Positions 63,969 to 64,000 of a DNA stretch of 64,000 nucleotides are shown here, piece after piece. The position numbers and the translations under genes were made by a program. The DNA is from Myxococcales bacterium (lineage in GTDB: Bacteria; Myxococcota_A; Polyangia; Polyangiales; Polyangiaceae), in NCBI GenBank assembly GCA_012514535.1, contig JAAZAA010000060.1, forward strand, positions 45,285-109,284, written 5' to 3'. The notes under the pieces were generated by a model, which was not told the origin of the DNA, ran no database searches, and worked only from the letters and a program-made list of their open reading frames with translations. Numbering within the stretch: position 1 is the stretch's first letter; every line of letters begins with the position of its first letter.

Positions 63969-64000
63969 AGCTCCCGAGCTCTACGAAGCGGGCCCTACGA

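Overview
The window is very GC-rich chromosomal DNA (about 70% GC by eye) from what looks like a predatory or gliding soil/marine bacterium of the Myxococcota (Polyangia-type myxobacterium). The evidence is indirect: eukaryote-like Ser/Thr kinases with membrane-embedded N-termini, two tandem bactofilins, a TPR protein/TPR lipoprotein pair resembling the gliding-motility Glt proteins, many lipoproteins, a 'YNNNVRHRGRVFHIQTEDSG'-type protein that I remember from myxobacteria, and a basic histone-like protein. No rRNA, insertion sequence, prophage or CRISPR array was seen. There is one tRNA (Cys). Most long lines of the ORF track are antisense or out-of-frame shadows of real genes, as expected at this GC content.

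Layout. 0-2.7 kb: an M16 peptidase pair (active HxxEH protein plus inactive partner, the latter running off the left edge). 3.3-4.4 kb: divergent bacterioferritin-associated ferredoxin and bacterioferritin with an inverted-repeat operator between them. 4.6-5.1 kb: histone-like DNA-binding protein, followed by a block of degenerate 13-bp tandem repeats. 6-14 kb: membrane metallophosphoesterase, large TPR protein, TPR lipoprotein, D-aminoacylase. 14-20.4 kb: LuxR-type response regulator, a 71-aa protein behind a sigma-54 promoter, rsgA, a Nudix hydrolase, a propeller-like lipoprotein, an rlmI-like methyltransferase and an outer-membrane barrel. 20.4-28.5 kb: pyrE, two bactofilins, thioredoxin, a giant lipoprotein, a GT2 enzyme, a rhodanese.

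28.6-35.2 kb is the most unusual part. Two divergent membrane Ser/Thr kinases share a 175-bp intergenic region. One is a single membrane+kinase unit. The other is a tandem fusion: membrane unit + pseudokinase (HRD Asp replaced by Arg) + second membrane unit + intact kinase. The ribonuclease J gene starts 1 nt after it. 35-45 kb carries a phosphatase lipoprotein, a cyclophilin, several unknown membrane proteins, an NtrY-like histidine kinase overlapping a TlpA-like thioredoxin, a UppP homologue lacking key active-site residues, and mannose-1-phosphate guanylyltransferase. 45-49.4 kb is housekeeping on the minus strand (uvrB, argC, rplM-rpsI).

49.9-55 kb holds c-di-GMP-related proteins (an MshEN/HD-GYP/receiver/PATAN protein and a REC-EAL phosphodiesterase) around the tRNA-Cys gene. 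55-62.6 kb is a surface-glycan region (three glycosyltransferases and a flippase) interrupted by a three-gene operon of overlapping small envelope proteins. serA closes the window. Functionally the window mixes envelope/glycan assembly, membrane signalling and iron storage with scattered housekeeping genes.
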